Positions 1 to 13,600 of a stretch of DNA of 64,000 nucleotides are shown here, piece by piece. The stretch comes from Linyphia triangularis. Its lineage: Eukaryota > Arthropoda > Arachnida > Araneae > Linyphiidae. The stretch covers positions 46,450,069 through 46,514,068 of the forward strand of contig OZ021723.1 of NCBI GenBank assembly GCA_963978545.1, in the 5' to 3' direction. Both the position numbers and the translations under genes were made by a program. The notes below the pieces were generated by a model. That model saw only the letters and a list, made by a program, of their open reading frames with translations, had not been told where the DNA came from and did not search any database. Every line of letters starts with the position of its first letter. Positions within the stretch are counted from its first letter, which is position 1.

Positions 1-196
1 TCCTTGTTGACTGTGAAATAGCCCTAGGTCTGATAGAGTTACTGTTAACGTTAGATTTTTGTCTGCATATTTGATCAATTAATAATCAATGCTAATATTT
101 TTTCTTTTTAACATAAACATATTTTATTTGAACTCCATTTAATGCTGTTTAAGTTCTCAGTATATAATTTTTTTTTTTAATTATTCTATTTGTTAG

Positions 197-308
197 CTTA
201 CAAGAGATATGTGGAAACTCTATCATGAAAATAAACAAACTGAGGAAGTTAAATCTCGAAAAATGCACTTGAGAGAAACATTGCATGGTATTCTTCGTCA
301 GCAGTTCG
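197..308 (+). CDS. GLD2: GLD2 exon: helical lead-in before the catalytic core
   Basis: Acceptor at 195-196, donor GTAAAT at 309. It encodes 37 residues (LTRDMWKLYHENKQTEE at the start, GILRQQF at the end) and ends in phase 1. This matches the helix that precedes the GS motif in GLD2 proteins. Confidence 0.88.
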
Positions 309-3300
309 GTAAATATACATTTTAGGGATTTTGTCATATTTATGATTTTATAAATGATTTGTTATGATTTCGTACATTGCGCAAGCCTGCATTTTTTAGT
401 AATATTTTTTCTAATAATTGCTTTTGTACTCTTTTGTTTTCTAAAAAAAATTATAAATAATTATTTTGAGTATGGTTTTTTTGCTATCAGAATGAAGAAC
501 CAATATTTTTCCTAAATGCTTTAATTCTTTTTTTTCCTTCTTTTTTTCCCCACCAATATAGCCTGTTTTTTAACATTTGTTTTGTATATAAGTTAAGAAA
601 TTTGTTGAAATTCTAGAATTTGTTTAATGAAAGATTTTAATTAAGTTTAAAATAATTTTAAATTAATTTGTTACTTTAATGAATTTCTTATTTTTGTACT
701 TCAGTTAGTTGGAAAATATCTTCCATTTATTGTAATAAAAATCTAAAAAATAGTTTTTTTTTTGGTTTTTTTTTTGCAGACTGTGCTTTGTATGTTGTCG
801 GATCATCAATGACTGGACTAGGCGCAAACAGCAGTGATATAGACATGTGCTTAATGTTAACAGATTCAGAGGTAGTAGAGAATTTGTTGTTAAATTTAAA
901 GGGGATAAATGAGATTTTGTTTTGCAATAGTTTTGTTAATTTTAATATTTATTTTAAAAGTAAACAGGTAAAACATTTAACTTTTTTCTAGTAGCCTAAT
1001 GGCCATGGGGCCAGGCAGAGATTTTGATCATAAGCTGCTATGCAGAATCACTAAAAATGCATGTAGAATTATAGCTGCAAAATAAAGAGGTTTCCATGGG
1101 GATTGTTTCCAATTTGTCTAAAATTCCTTTTTAACATTGACTAACTTTTTAAAAAAATTGTCTTATATACTTAAACTGAATGGCTCTATCATAAGTATAT
1201 AATCAAAACAGGTATATTCAACCTTTTGCAAACTATTCTATATCTTACATTTTTTCTTTAGACTGCTTCAAAATACTTATTTTCCCCAAATTGCTTGAGA
1301 ACTGCTTTAATTTAACAACTTCTCCATACGAGTAAATAAATTGATAAAAATAAACTTAAATAAAATGTTATTCAGGAAATAGATGTATCTATATTTGTGC
1401 ACATTTTGCAGTGTTAATCATTTTCCTTTTGTTGTATGTGATGTTGTACTTTAATAACCTGCCTAATTAAAAATGAAGATTTTACCAAGCAGTTTTATAA
1501 TAATGTATAGGTTTAGTGATGCATAGATATACAACTACAAAACTTAATTTTATGCAAGTTTCATGCTGTTCAAAAACAATTGATCACTAATGGCACCCAA
1601 TTGCACGCCACTATAAAATCTTTCTGATGATATAACTAGGAGTAGTTTTCAAAGCATATACTTAAAATTGGATTTTCCTAAAAAAAAAAAAAACTTATTT
1701 TGTGCAGAAGTATCTACTTTCTCAGCTATGTCTTTTATGTAGGTATTTATTTTACAAATTGCATATTTAACTAAATATCCTCATATATTTAAAATTGAGT
1801 TCATTTAAAAACTTATTAAATATTATATGGTACATTTAATGGGATTTAACCAGAATGCAGTGCATACTATCATTTGTTTTTTTGCATCATCTAAACATTA
1901 AAAAAATGCATTTGTTTTAAATTACCAGTCTCAGTGGTGGCATAACTGATGGGCAAGCAGGGCCTGCAATGCTGTGGAGGCTTGTGGCTAAAGATGCCCC
2001 AAAGAAGCCAATGCAAGGAATAAATTTTAATACTTTCATTAAAGCTAAAATAACAATGATTTTAATTCAAATTATATTAATTTTTTTTCTTATTGAATTT
2101 GATATTTTCTTCTATTAAAAAATATAAAAATTATCTAAAATAATATTACCAATAATGTACAAACCTCTTTCTAGTAGCAATTCAATTGCATTTCTCAAAA
2201 AAAGGCAGTTACTTCAATTTTCTTTTAACAAGCTTACAAAAAATAAAACTGCAAGGGGATGGGGGGGGGGGGAGGGGGAGTAGAATTGTTTTGCTAAGCT
2301 ACTGACCTATATATATGTCAGTAAAAAAGCAAATTAATATTTTGGTGATTTGGTTTTAGCTTAAGCAGCAAGACTGTAAAGGGTATCAGCCCCCAAAATA
2401 GAAATCTTTATATTACTTAATAAAAAAAAACAAAAAACTTTTTCCAAAATGTCTTTCAAAAATTATATCCACTTGATTTGTATAATTAATATAAAATGTG
2501 TATAATTAATATATCATTTTTATAATTAATTAGCAGTGACTCTGTGTGAACTCTTTTGGAAATGGTATTAGGTGTACAACTTTGCTTCCGCCGTTTTTTT
2601 TCCAAAATTCGAGGCTTTATTGTAAAAAACTGGTTATACATTTATCATTCAAAGCATTGCCCATTACTGGCCACTACTTTGTCCTATCTTTCGAGCAGCA
2701 TACGAATCTGCTTTGAAATAACTGGTCATCTTTTGAAATGATCCACGAATTGATCTAATTTTTTACTTCTTCATACTTTTTACTGCTTTTTTGGCAGATA
2801 GAAAGAGGTATGTACAATTTTGCTTGAATTGAATATGTCTTCCTCATGAAATTAATTCTTCCAAAGCAAGCAAGATTTAAATTTTTTGGTTGTTTGAGTG
2901 GTGTCATGTTTACAACATTATGGTTAGGTTTTTTTCCTCTCTTTTTTTTAAAAAAACAACAAAAACCTGTATTTGGTTTTTGATTTGAACACTTATCTAG
3001 GAAATGACGTTTTCTTTGATGATGAAATGTTACGCTATTGCTTTTTTGACACAGGAATTGTGAGTACTGATTGCTTTTATAAATATTTTCGATCAATCTT
3101 CACCATAGCGTTAGTACTTTTCTCTCATTTTAATTATAATCTGAAAAAATATTTGTTTGTAATAAATTCATCTAAACTGATATTGAATTGATATCAATAT
3201 ATTGTAAAAAATAATCCTTTTCAATAATGTGTTACAAGGCTTAACTGTGAGCACATGAATTAAACAGAGGTTTGAGAACAATCCACCCACTTTTTTTTTA

Positions 3301-6300
3301 ATGTTAAAACATATTGTGTGTGACCAATTTTCTTTTTCTTACATAAAAAGATCGACTCTGCACATTCGATCCTCTGCACATTCATCTTTCAACTTTTGAA
3401 GGGTTTCTACACTGTAGCAATGTCATCAACCAGTCCTTGTTTATTGAACAATTTGAATTGTGTTTTTAGTTTTGCCTTATTTATAAATTGTTGCAAATCT
3501 AATATTTGAATAACTGTTTCCCATGTCTTGAAGACATTGACCCCCCCCTCCCCCCCCCCAAAACACTATTGATAAACACTTTTATATATTGCAGCATTTC
3601 TTAATCCAGTACTATAATCACAAACTTGACAGGTATTAAGTTGAAGGAGTGTGATTATGAACATTCTGACAATGAAGTTTCTGGACTTGTTCATAAGCAT
3701 TTTGTGCTAAATTAAATCATTGCTGATGATTCTAAAATTAACTTGTCAGAAGAAATCTGACGTTATTCATTTTTTATTACTTCAGTTTCATTAAGTGTAT
3801 ATAATGACTCTATAAGCATTAAGTATGAGTTGTGCAGCATGGAGATTGCTCAAACATTTAAAATTCCAACATTTCAAAAATGAGCCCTTGTCCAGATGCA
3901 ACCCAGATGTTTGATATTATATCTGGAACTCTTAAAGGGACACCCTACCCTAAAAATTGCAAAGTTTTCCAATATTTTTTTTATTTGCTATAATTTTAGT
4001 TTGAAATCTTCTAAATACACATGCAAAATTTTAAAACTGTATCTTTGTTTTTTAATGAGTTATGTGACATTTTATACTGAATGATAGAATGACCGTCTTA
4101 AGGCGTCTTCTCACTTTAGGCACCTCGAAAATAGGCTATTTTCGCGATTTTTTTTCGAGGATTTTTGCAAACAATTATGGGATAAAATGGATCCTATATA
4201 ATAAACACATCTTTCAAGTACAAGAAATTTTTATTTTTTTTATTTTTTTGAACAATTATTATAGTAAAACAGTAGCATCGAAAAACCCGTGTAGAAATGG
4301 CTTGTTGATGAAATTTCGGAAACTATCCGGCTGATTGTCATGAAATTTGAATGACATATTCTTCATAGTTATGGCTATAGCGCATATCATCAGATTTTTG
4401 AAATTTTGATTTGAAGTACATTTTTTTTACAAAATCTGCAAAAAAACGCGTTTTTTTTTTTACTTTTTCGAAAAACGTGCGCCATTTTGTTATTTTCGCG
4501 AATATCAAAAATCTGATGATATGCGCTATAGCCATAACTATGAAGAATATGTCATTCAAATTTCATGACAATCGGCCGGATAGTTTCCGAAATTTCATCA
4601 ACAAGCCATTTCTACACGGGTTTTTCGATGCTACTGTTTTATTATAATAATTGTTCAAAAAAATAAAAATAAAATTTTTTCTTGTACTTGAAAGATGTGT
4701 TTATTATATAGGATCCATTTTATCCCATAATTGTTTGCAAAAATCCTCGAAAAAAAATTGCGAAAATAGCCTATTTTCGAGGTGCCTAAAGTGAGAAGAC
4801 GCCTTAAGAAATAAAAACTTTAAATCAATTTTTCTCCATTTTTTTTCTTTCTTGATATTAGGTTTTTTGAAACGCTAAGGGTGTACAAATAAGTTTCCGC
4901 TTTTTGACAAAAGATGGCCCCACCAGAAGGTTATGTTGAAATTGTCAGATGTAAAACATAATATCGTAAGCTTGGACATTTGGCAACAACATAACCTTGA
5001 AGTATTAGTGACTCCGTATCAGCATCACATAATTTTTTCGTGCGAAAATGTAAAGTTTTGTGACGAATAAGCGTCATTTGCGGGAACTTTGATTTACTTC
5101 TTTAATTTAAAGAAATCTGCAGAGATTGCTTGTAGAAGCATATGATGAGTGAGAAAAGTTGTCATCAGCAGATTAAAAAGTTTAAAAACAGTGAGTTTGA
5201 CATAGAAGACGAAGAACATTGTGCAAGGCCAAAAGTCTATGAAGACACAGAATTGGAAGTATTATTGGAGGAAGATTCGTGTCAAATGCAAGAAGAACTA
5301 TAACTTTCATTAGAAGTGACTCAACACGCAATTCCATATTTTTTTTAAATCGTTGGGAATCATTTAAAAACAAGGGAATCAGGTTCCATATGAACTAAAG
5401 CTGAAAGACGTTGATTGCCGATTTTGCACATGTGAAATGCTGCTTGCCAGGCATAAAGGAAAGAGTTTTATTTTTTTTCCATCATACAGTAACTGGTGAT
5501 GAAAAATGGATCCACTATGATAACCCAAAGAGGAAATCATGGGGATCACCTGGTCATGCTTCAAAATCGACAGCCAAACCGAATATTCATGGACATTTGG
5601 TGTATTTGATGGGATCAGCTTGTTGTCATGTATTATGAGTTGCTCAAACCAAGCGAAACCGTTATTGGAGCTCTCTACCGAGCACAATTAATGAGATTGA
5701 ACCGAGAACTCAAGGGAAAACTACTCCAGACATGACAAAATTATTCTCCTACATGAAATTGCTCGTTCGCATGTTGCGGCGCTAGTCAAACCTTATTTGG
5801 AAACACTTAATTGGGAAGTCCAACACCACCAGACATTGCCCTTTCGGATAATCACTTGTTCTGGTCGATGGTACATGGCCTGTCTAAGCAATGCTTTACA
5901 TCATATGAAGATACCAAAAATTGGGTTGATTCGTGGATAGCCTCAAAAGATGAAGAGTTCTTCCAATGTGGTATCCGAATGCTGCCAGAAAGATAGGGAA
6001 AAGTAGTAGATAGTGATGGACAATACTTTGAATAAAACATAATGTACCATTCTTTCACAATAAATTCCTAATTTTTTATAGAAAACGGCAGGAACCCATT
6101 TGTACACCGTATAATTAATTGAGAAATCTTAAATTTTTACAGCTTGTTGTAAAATATGTGCATTTCATAAATTGGCATTCTAATTAACAAAATAGAACAT
6201 GTTTTGTTAATTGAAATGCAAATTTATAAAATACAGATAGTTTTCATTTTTCACTTTTTTTTTATTTTTTTTAACACTAAAGTAAAATTGTAACAGATTT

Positions 6301-9300
6301 ATAGAATTTTGTCTGTTATTATGAATAAACTTGGATATTATAATTAATTACTATGGGTATTCCATATATTAATCCCAATTCTTCCAAAATATAGTTTGAA
6401 TTTTTTTAGAAAAAAATTTAGTATTTAAAAAAAACAGTAGCATTTATTTTAACAATAATTTTTTAAAAAATAAAAAGAATTTTTAAAAAAAATATTGTTC
6501 TTTCCTATAAATTCAAATAAGGAACATCTTTTTTGTTTCGTACAATAATAAAAATAAGTTTAGATGGTAGTATTAAATTGTCTAGTTTCACAAAACTGTC
6601 CTCGTACTAGACCCTTTCCTGTATGTGAGTATTTCCTGTATGTTTTCCCTTGAAAACGTATTTCAAGGGCAATTAATATTGCCCTTGAAATACTTAATAA
6701 TCTATCTTATCTACTTATTCTTTAATAACTAGTAAATATACAGTGTCTGTAGTATAGTCTTCTTGAAGTTCTTGTGCATCCGAAACCAATCAAACAAAGA
6801 CCTTTTTTCCTAATGCTTCTGAAATGAAGATGTGTATCTAATATTTTTCTAGACGGCCGTATCATTTTGCAGATATTTCAATGTAATTCAGCCTTTAGAA
6901 CTGTCTATTTTTTATATGAAACTTTATACTAAATAGGCACATAATATCCATTCAAAAGCCTTTCTAGTTTTTTTTTCTTCTTTTTTTTTCTTCTTTTTTT
7001 TTCTTTCTATAACTTAAAAATACAATGTTTATAGTTTCTACAAACTGTTATCATTTTAATGGGATTTATTGTCTTCTGTGCTTTAAGAATAATTAACTTC
7101 TATTTATGTGAATTTCTATTTATATTAAATAACTTTATATAGATTGATCAACAAAAAGAAGCCTTGAATATTCTTCAAGATGTGAGAAAATTGTTCCGTA
7201 ATTACAGTTAAGTATCTCTATTATGTAATTATACTTTGCTCAAATGTAATAAACAAAATAAATTAAACATTATTTTATGAAATTATTGAAATTTTTTCTG
7301 CCATTGAAAAGTATAATTTTAAATATGTTTTAGTTATATTTACTGAGTTCACCTGTTTTAAATGGGAGTATGTTCCTCTTATGTGATATTGCAAGAAAAA
7401 TTAAACATGTTTTTCTTCTCTTAAGGTTCCCTTAATAAGGCACGACTCTTGAGTTTTCATTCCTTATTTACAAATATTATATTGAAATTGATTATATAAT
7501 AGAAGAAATTTGGAAAAAGTGTGGCTTTAACTCAATTTTGATGATTTGGGGACTAGACAGACTTTTTTTTTGTAACTAAAACGTCTTTGTTATGTTTCTT
7601 AAGGAGCTTACAGAATTTCCCAGTTTGTTTGATTATGATAATATTCTTTTACATGGGCGCCTGCAAGATTATTTGCAGGAGGGTGCAAGACTGATAGAAT
7701 TTTGTTTAAATTGTTAATTTTTCAGAAATGTGGATTGCAATTCCTAATGAATTGTCAATTAACATTTTGCAATAATTTTCACTTATAAAAAAAATCATGG
7801 TATATATTTTTGAAATCCTCTCCTCAACAGATTTTATTTGGTAACCAACGCAACCATGTTAAAAAAAATCTTGTACAAAAAAAATAAATAATAATAATTA
7901 AAGTTTATCTTATTTTTTTGTTTTTTATCTTCTAAGTAGTTCTCGTGGTATTCAAAAGATAGAGTTTGGAGCAGAAGACACAAAATATAACTTATTAAAA
8001 ATAAAGTTTTGAATATAAATCTTCTATACTATGCATCGTCAATTTTTAGCTGCAATTGCAAATTGCAAGTTTTTGAGCTCGAATTGAGATTTCATAGTTT
8101 TTGACCACCACGAGAAAGCATTCATTTTGGACTATTTACTAATTTATTTATTTTTTGCGCCAAAAACTTAATTGAATAGATTGTCATCCACAACGAAACT
8201 CTCTACTAAGTTTTAACTCGATTGGATGACAGAAAACGAGTTAATTAGACCTACGAAGTGAAAATATAGTAATTTGTGCAAAAGCAGCCTTTTTGTGACA
8301 AACCTAAAAACATGATAGAATATATTCTCATCGACCACGAATCTGTGTGTCAAATTTCAGCCCGATTGAATTACGGTAATTGTGTTAATTAGCCCTGCGC
8401 AGATTTGCTGGCCACACATAAATTAACAAATAAGTTTGAAGTCATAGCTGCCGACTCTTAAATGTCTGAAATTGCCAACAGCCCATTACAAAATCATCAA
8501 ATCTAAAGTTTAAGAAAATCCCCTGAAAAGGAAATATATCATCAAACAGTAATCTCTCTCGGAAAAATATATTTTTATCAATAGTTTAATGTATGTATGA
8601 CTGCTTTTGGTGAAAACCTTCTCCCTTTCTTGTGTAATTGCCCTGTTGCCTGTCCTCCAGCAAAAACAATTCCTCCAAGTTGAATTTGTGTTTGGACCGG
8701 ACGTATCCACACTGGTGGCATAACGTAGTTGGGCGGAGTCCTCACACTAATTATTTTTGGATCCCTCTACCTACTCAATTTTTTTGTCAAAATAAGAAAA
8801 AAAAGTACTTTTATGCTTAGCAACTTAGGAATACTAAAAAATAGGAAATCAAATTTTGAATTGTGTAATGCAACTTAGGGGGAAAATAAACTTTATTCAA
8901 ATTGTACTAAATAACTAAAAACAATTATACATTTTGTTTACTTAGCAATCAGCAGAGAAAATCATTCCACGGAAATGGAAAAGAAACCCAATCATTTACA
9001 AGCAATAAATACTGAAACGAATGTTATCAATTCATGCGCTAGTTCCTATTGACTTTGACAGAAGTATTACAATGTAGCTCAGAGTAATAAATAACCAGTC
9101 TTATCTAAGCTTGTACAAACTAAACAGACATTACGGAGCCAGAAAAGCCCTATCTTGTGTTAATAAATAAAACGAACCTCTAAAAAGATTTAAAAAAAAA
9201 AAAAAACCCTGTTTGATTTTGCAATTATGTATCTTATTTCCATTTGGAGCTCAATCATTTTGTTTGAAAAAGAGTAATATAATTTGAAATTAGCTGTCAG

Positions 9301-10617
9301 AATGATATGATTTACCCATAGGATTTACCATAATCTCCAAAGGAAGCATACCCTGAGGTTAATATCAAAGATTCAAAAATACAGAAGTGTAATATTTTGT
9401 TTCTTCCAAGTTAGAAAAATAATTAAAGAAAATCAAAAATGAAACATAAAGAAAATGCTCAATTGAAATCTAAAAATGTACTACTTCTTATATCTGATAT
9501 ACCCAATTTCCAATCCTCGATATTTCTAAACAACTGGTGCCTTAAAACCTCCTCACAATGATCTATGCTTGCAGCAGCAATACTCAGCAATGAAAAACGA
9601 AATAGGAAATAAACAAGAGTCATAAAATAAAGTTGAAAAAATTCATTGTACGATTGAACTACAGTTTCAAATTGGCATATGTGCTCCCCTCCCCCCCCCC
9701 CCCCCTGGAATTTACACTTTTTCACCAATTTGAATTTTCAAAAGCCAGGAGGGTGCAAGTGCACCCCCTTGCACCCCTCCTGGAGGCACCCATGTTCTTT
9801 TAAGTCATGGATGAATTCATGAAATCAAAACTATTTACCTGCTATCTTTAAATTTCTTTTATTAAACTTGTGTTGCTAAATATATTATTTTTAATATAGA
9901 TTTATTTTTTAGAATTTTTGTACAATATTCAACTTATCCCTGCCAAAGTACCTATACTTAAATTTGTGGATTCTGTCAGGTAAGAGAGTATTATATTTTC
10001 TTTGGGAATAATATGTAATACTACAAAAAAAATACTTTAGAATTATGGAAGTAATAATGTAATTTTTTTGCAGCCAGGTTGAAGTGGATTTGAATATAAA
10101 TAATGCAATCGGAATCAGAAATACTCAACTGTTGTCAAGTTATGCTCGAAGTATGTGTAACAAAAGCTTTGAAGAGTTTGTGATCTAAGAATTCAAAGCA
10201 TTCTGGGGATATTCCAACAATTATGATTTAATTTTAACTAATAACAATTCTAAACAGCAAAGCTTTATTTTAAGTAACACAAATAGTTTTTTGTATGGTT
10301 TAACTAACTACCTGACATTTATTCACTTTATTTTTCTGATGCATTCAAAGTTGTCTTGTCTAAAAGTAAAACTTTCATGATTTTTTTTTAATTGTGTAAT
10401 CATTTGTAAACCATCTCTCTTGTAAATTTTTAGAGGTTTTTATCTAGCTTGTGAAAAAAAAAATTATTTAGTTGAATAGTTGTAAGTGTAAAAGCAAGAT
10501 CATCATAGTGATTCTTATAGAAAGATCTAACATCTCGTAAAATTATAAGTTCCAAATTATTTTTTTTACTCTGCGTTGAAAATTTCACATTAGTCTACAT
10601 CTGTTTTGTAGAATCAG

Positions 10618-10668
<51 letters not shown>

Positions 10669-13600
10669 TGATCATTAATCTCATTAGTATTTTTACCTCT
10701 TGTTTTGTAGTTGATGGAAGAGTTGCTCCTCTCATCATCCTCGTTAAACTCTGGGCTCGTCATCATAACATTAATGATGCTAAAAATAATAGTTTATCCA
10801 GTTATTCAATTGTACTTATGGTCATACATTACCTGCAGTGTAAGTATGCATCAATGCATGTGTTTAGATTTTGGTTAAGTTTTTTAATCAGTGGGATCTA
10901 ACTTACTTAAAATATGAATTAGTATTAACTTAAATTCACTTTTTGAATAATATAAATTAGTAAAAATTGGAGTCAACCAAAATGAACAATATTGTTAATA
11001 GAATTATGGGCCATATTCCATTTTTTATACCAGCAAAATATTAAAGTACCATGATTAAAATTAAAAGATTAGACTTCACATTACTCTTCTGACAGTGAAT
11101 GAAATAGACTGACAAATGTGGTTTTTCTTCAATGATTAAAAATCTATGAATTTCTGTATTCATTTTCTAGTCGTTTACAATTTTTAACATTACATTTATC
11201 TTGTAACTGCAAAAGAAAATGCCCTTTCTTTAGTTAAATTTTTCAATTATAAATCTCATAGTTAGTTTTACAAATATAATTTTAAAAGAGAGATACTTAA
11301 ATTAGCTCGCAAACATGGCATTACACTGGTGAAAAAGGACATTTGCATTTTTGTGTAAACTCTCAGTGTAGCATCAATGATATATGGTTGCATTCACTTT
11401 CTTCTTTTTCCTTGTTTATTTTCAAGACAGGCAGAGTATTAGAAATCTTTATGATTGGAAAGATACATACACTTTTTTTTTAGCTTTTCTTAAATAAAAT
11501 GTTAAAACTTGTTCAATAATAAAGTTATTTTAAGTAGAAATATTTTATATGGAATTAATTATTTAAATTTTTATACATTTTCCTTACACGGGGTTCCCAT
11601 TGTCGTTGAAAGTTATTAAAAGGGCTTAATATTTTTTAACTTGTTTTCAAGGCCTTGAAAGTACTTGAAAATGCTTAGAGGTGCTTAAAAGTCCTTAATT
11701 TTTGCAGATGTTGTGTGCTCAACTGCAAAATGTATAAAAATACAACTCGGACTTGCTATTCCCGCGTGACCGCCACTTATCTGCACCGATGCTGAATTCT
11801 CTGATACATTTGTGTTATGCATCCACCAACTTCTAACTTTTTTGGTAGAATATACTTTATTAAAAATCAGGGTTGGCATGATTTAAACCAAATGGCTTTT
11901 TTTTTTCAAAAAAACAATTGTTTTTTTTTAAAGAATAACTTAAAATTGGATTTTTATTTATTTATAATTAGATTTTTTTAATTATTTGATGTTGTAAATA
12001 ACTTCTACTTCTAACCAAAAAATTTCCATTCCATTCCATTTGAACATTTTTCAAAAGGAATTTTACTGCAAAAGCAACTACATCAAATGTTGAGAGAATT
12101 TTTTTTTTTTTTTGGAGTTGTACATTAAAAATTGTGTAACAGCTTGAGTTTAGAAAAAGACACAAAACTTGTTTTTTCTTGTTCAAAATGTTAAATACTT
12201 AACTTGTTTTTAAATGGAAAAAAAAAAGAAAGAAAAAATCAGGGTTCCCACGGTCCTTGAAAGTCCTGGAAAGTCCTTGAATTTTTTTTAATGAAATTTG
12301 GTCCTTGAAAGTCCTTGAAAAAAGGATACGGTCCTTGAAAGTCCTTGAATTTTTAAGTGACCACTGATAATTTGCGTTTTGTATTTTTGTTTCTAAAGTA
12401 TGTAATTTTCTGGTCCTTGAATTTTCCTTCACGGTTTCCACAGATCGGAAAAAGTCAGGGAATTCAGCATTTCGGGAATTATCAGGGATTTTGTCAAAAA
12501 GTTTAAAGGAATCAGCGAATTTTCCGGAATTAAACTGAGTCTTTTAATTTTGTTAATTGAAGATACACTGCTAGCAAAAATACCAAAAACGATTTGTAAA
12601 CAAATTATAAAATTTTTTAAAAACTCAAAAAATGGCAGAATCGCCAATGGAATGACTACTTTCCCCCTCATTTTTCCGTTAACGTCTATCGGTATTATTT
12701 ACGTAGGTATCTGGTCATTTTTCTGAACTCTACGGTGATGAAAGGGCCGATATTTTCGTGATTATTAGAGAGCGCTATGGCCGCGAATTACATTCTTGCG
12801 TGCTACTCATTTTCATGGTGGTGATCAAAGATTGCACCTGTTAGCCATGGTACAGTTCTGCTGAAGCATGCATTTCAGCTCTTTTTTGGCTGAAATTTTT
12901 ATCATTCCTGAGACCGATACAAACCTGCATTACAATATTATTGGGTTTACTTGCTTGTCTGACAACCAGTGAACCTGCATACGTTCAGACTTCCCCAAAC
13001 TTCTGATGTACTGACCACTTTTCTTGCAGATTGCCAGCATCTATCTCTGTTATTTATGTTGGTGTGTGGTGGCTAGTTTCGTCGAACTTTACACTGGTGT
13101 TAGTGCTATTATTACCGAGATTTACGCTGCTAAGACGAGAGCTATCACCAAGATTTACATAGTTGTGATGTTAATTTTAGTCCCTATTAGTCACTATTCC
13201 GATGGTTTGAACTTCAAAAGTTGTCGCTATCGGCGAGATTTGTGGTTGTGATTGTCAATTTCATAGATTGTGACGTCGATATAATTGACTCTGTTTCAGC
13301 GATACCAACGATATATTGGGTACTAACATTGATATTTAAGTTGGTGTGATAGTCATTTTTGCCGATTGTTGCCTTAATGCAGGTATGTGATTTCTTCCGC
13401 CGATCTGCGGAAAGAATCAAAGAAGGAAGGATTTCTTTTTTTTATTTCATATTCGTCCACTTCTTAAAATCTTATTTTTCCGTTTATCAAAGTTTTACTA
13501 CAATTTTCCCATTGATCTCGCTGAGATTAAAATTGACTGACAATCATGGAACCTGCGTACGTTCAGACTTCCTCTATCACTATTCTCCCCTTCATTTTGC

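Larger units (their letters stand above)
872..7142 (+). other. GLD2 intron of 6.3 kb holding mobile elements
   Basis: Contains a mariner fragment (about 2564-2760), a TTAA-bounded palindrome (4098-4807), a fuller mariner (4878-6109) and a short perfect hairpin (6659-6692), each listed separately. 872-2560, 2760-4090 and 6700-7140 are AT-rich with homopolymer tracts (G-run near 2262, C-run near 3541) and nothing I can name. Confidence 0.7.

Noticed and set aside
2755..3096. 113-codon minus-strand frame
   Set aside because: Low-complexity, Lys/Asn-rich reading of AT-rich intron next to a mariner fragment; no match that I recognise.
4338..4647. Overlapping open frames on both strands
   Set aside because: Mirror images produced by the palindrome.
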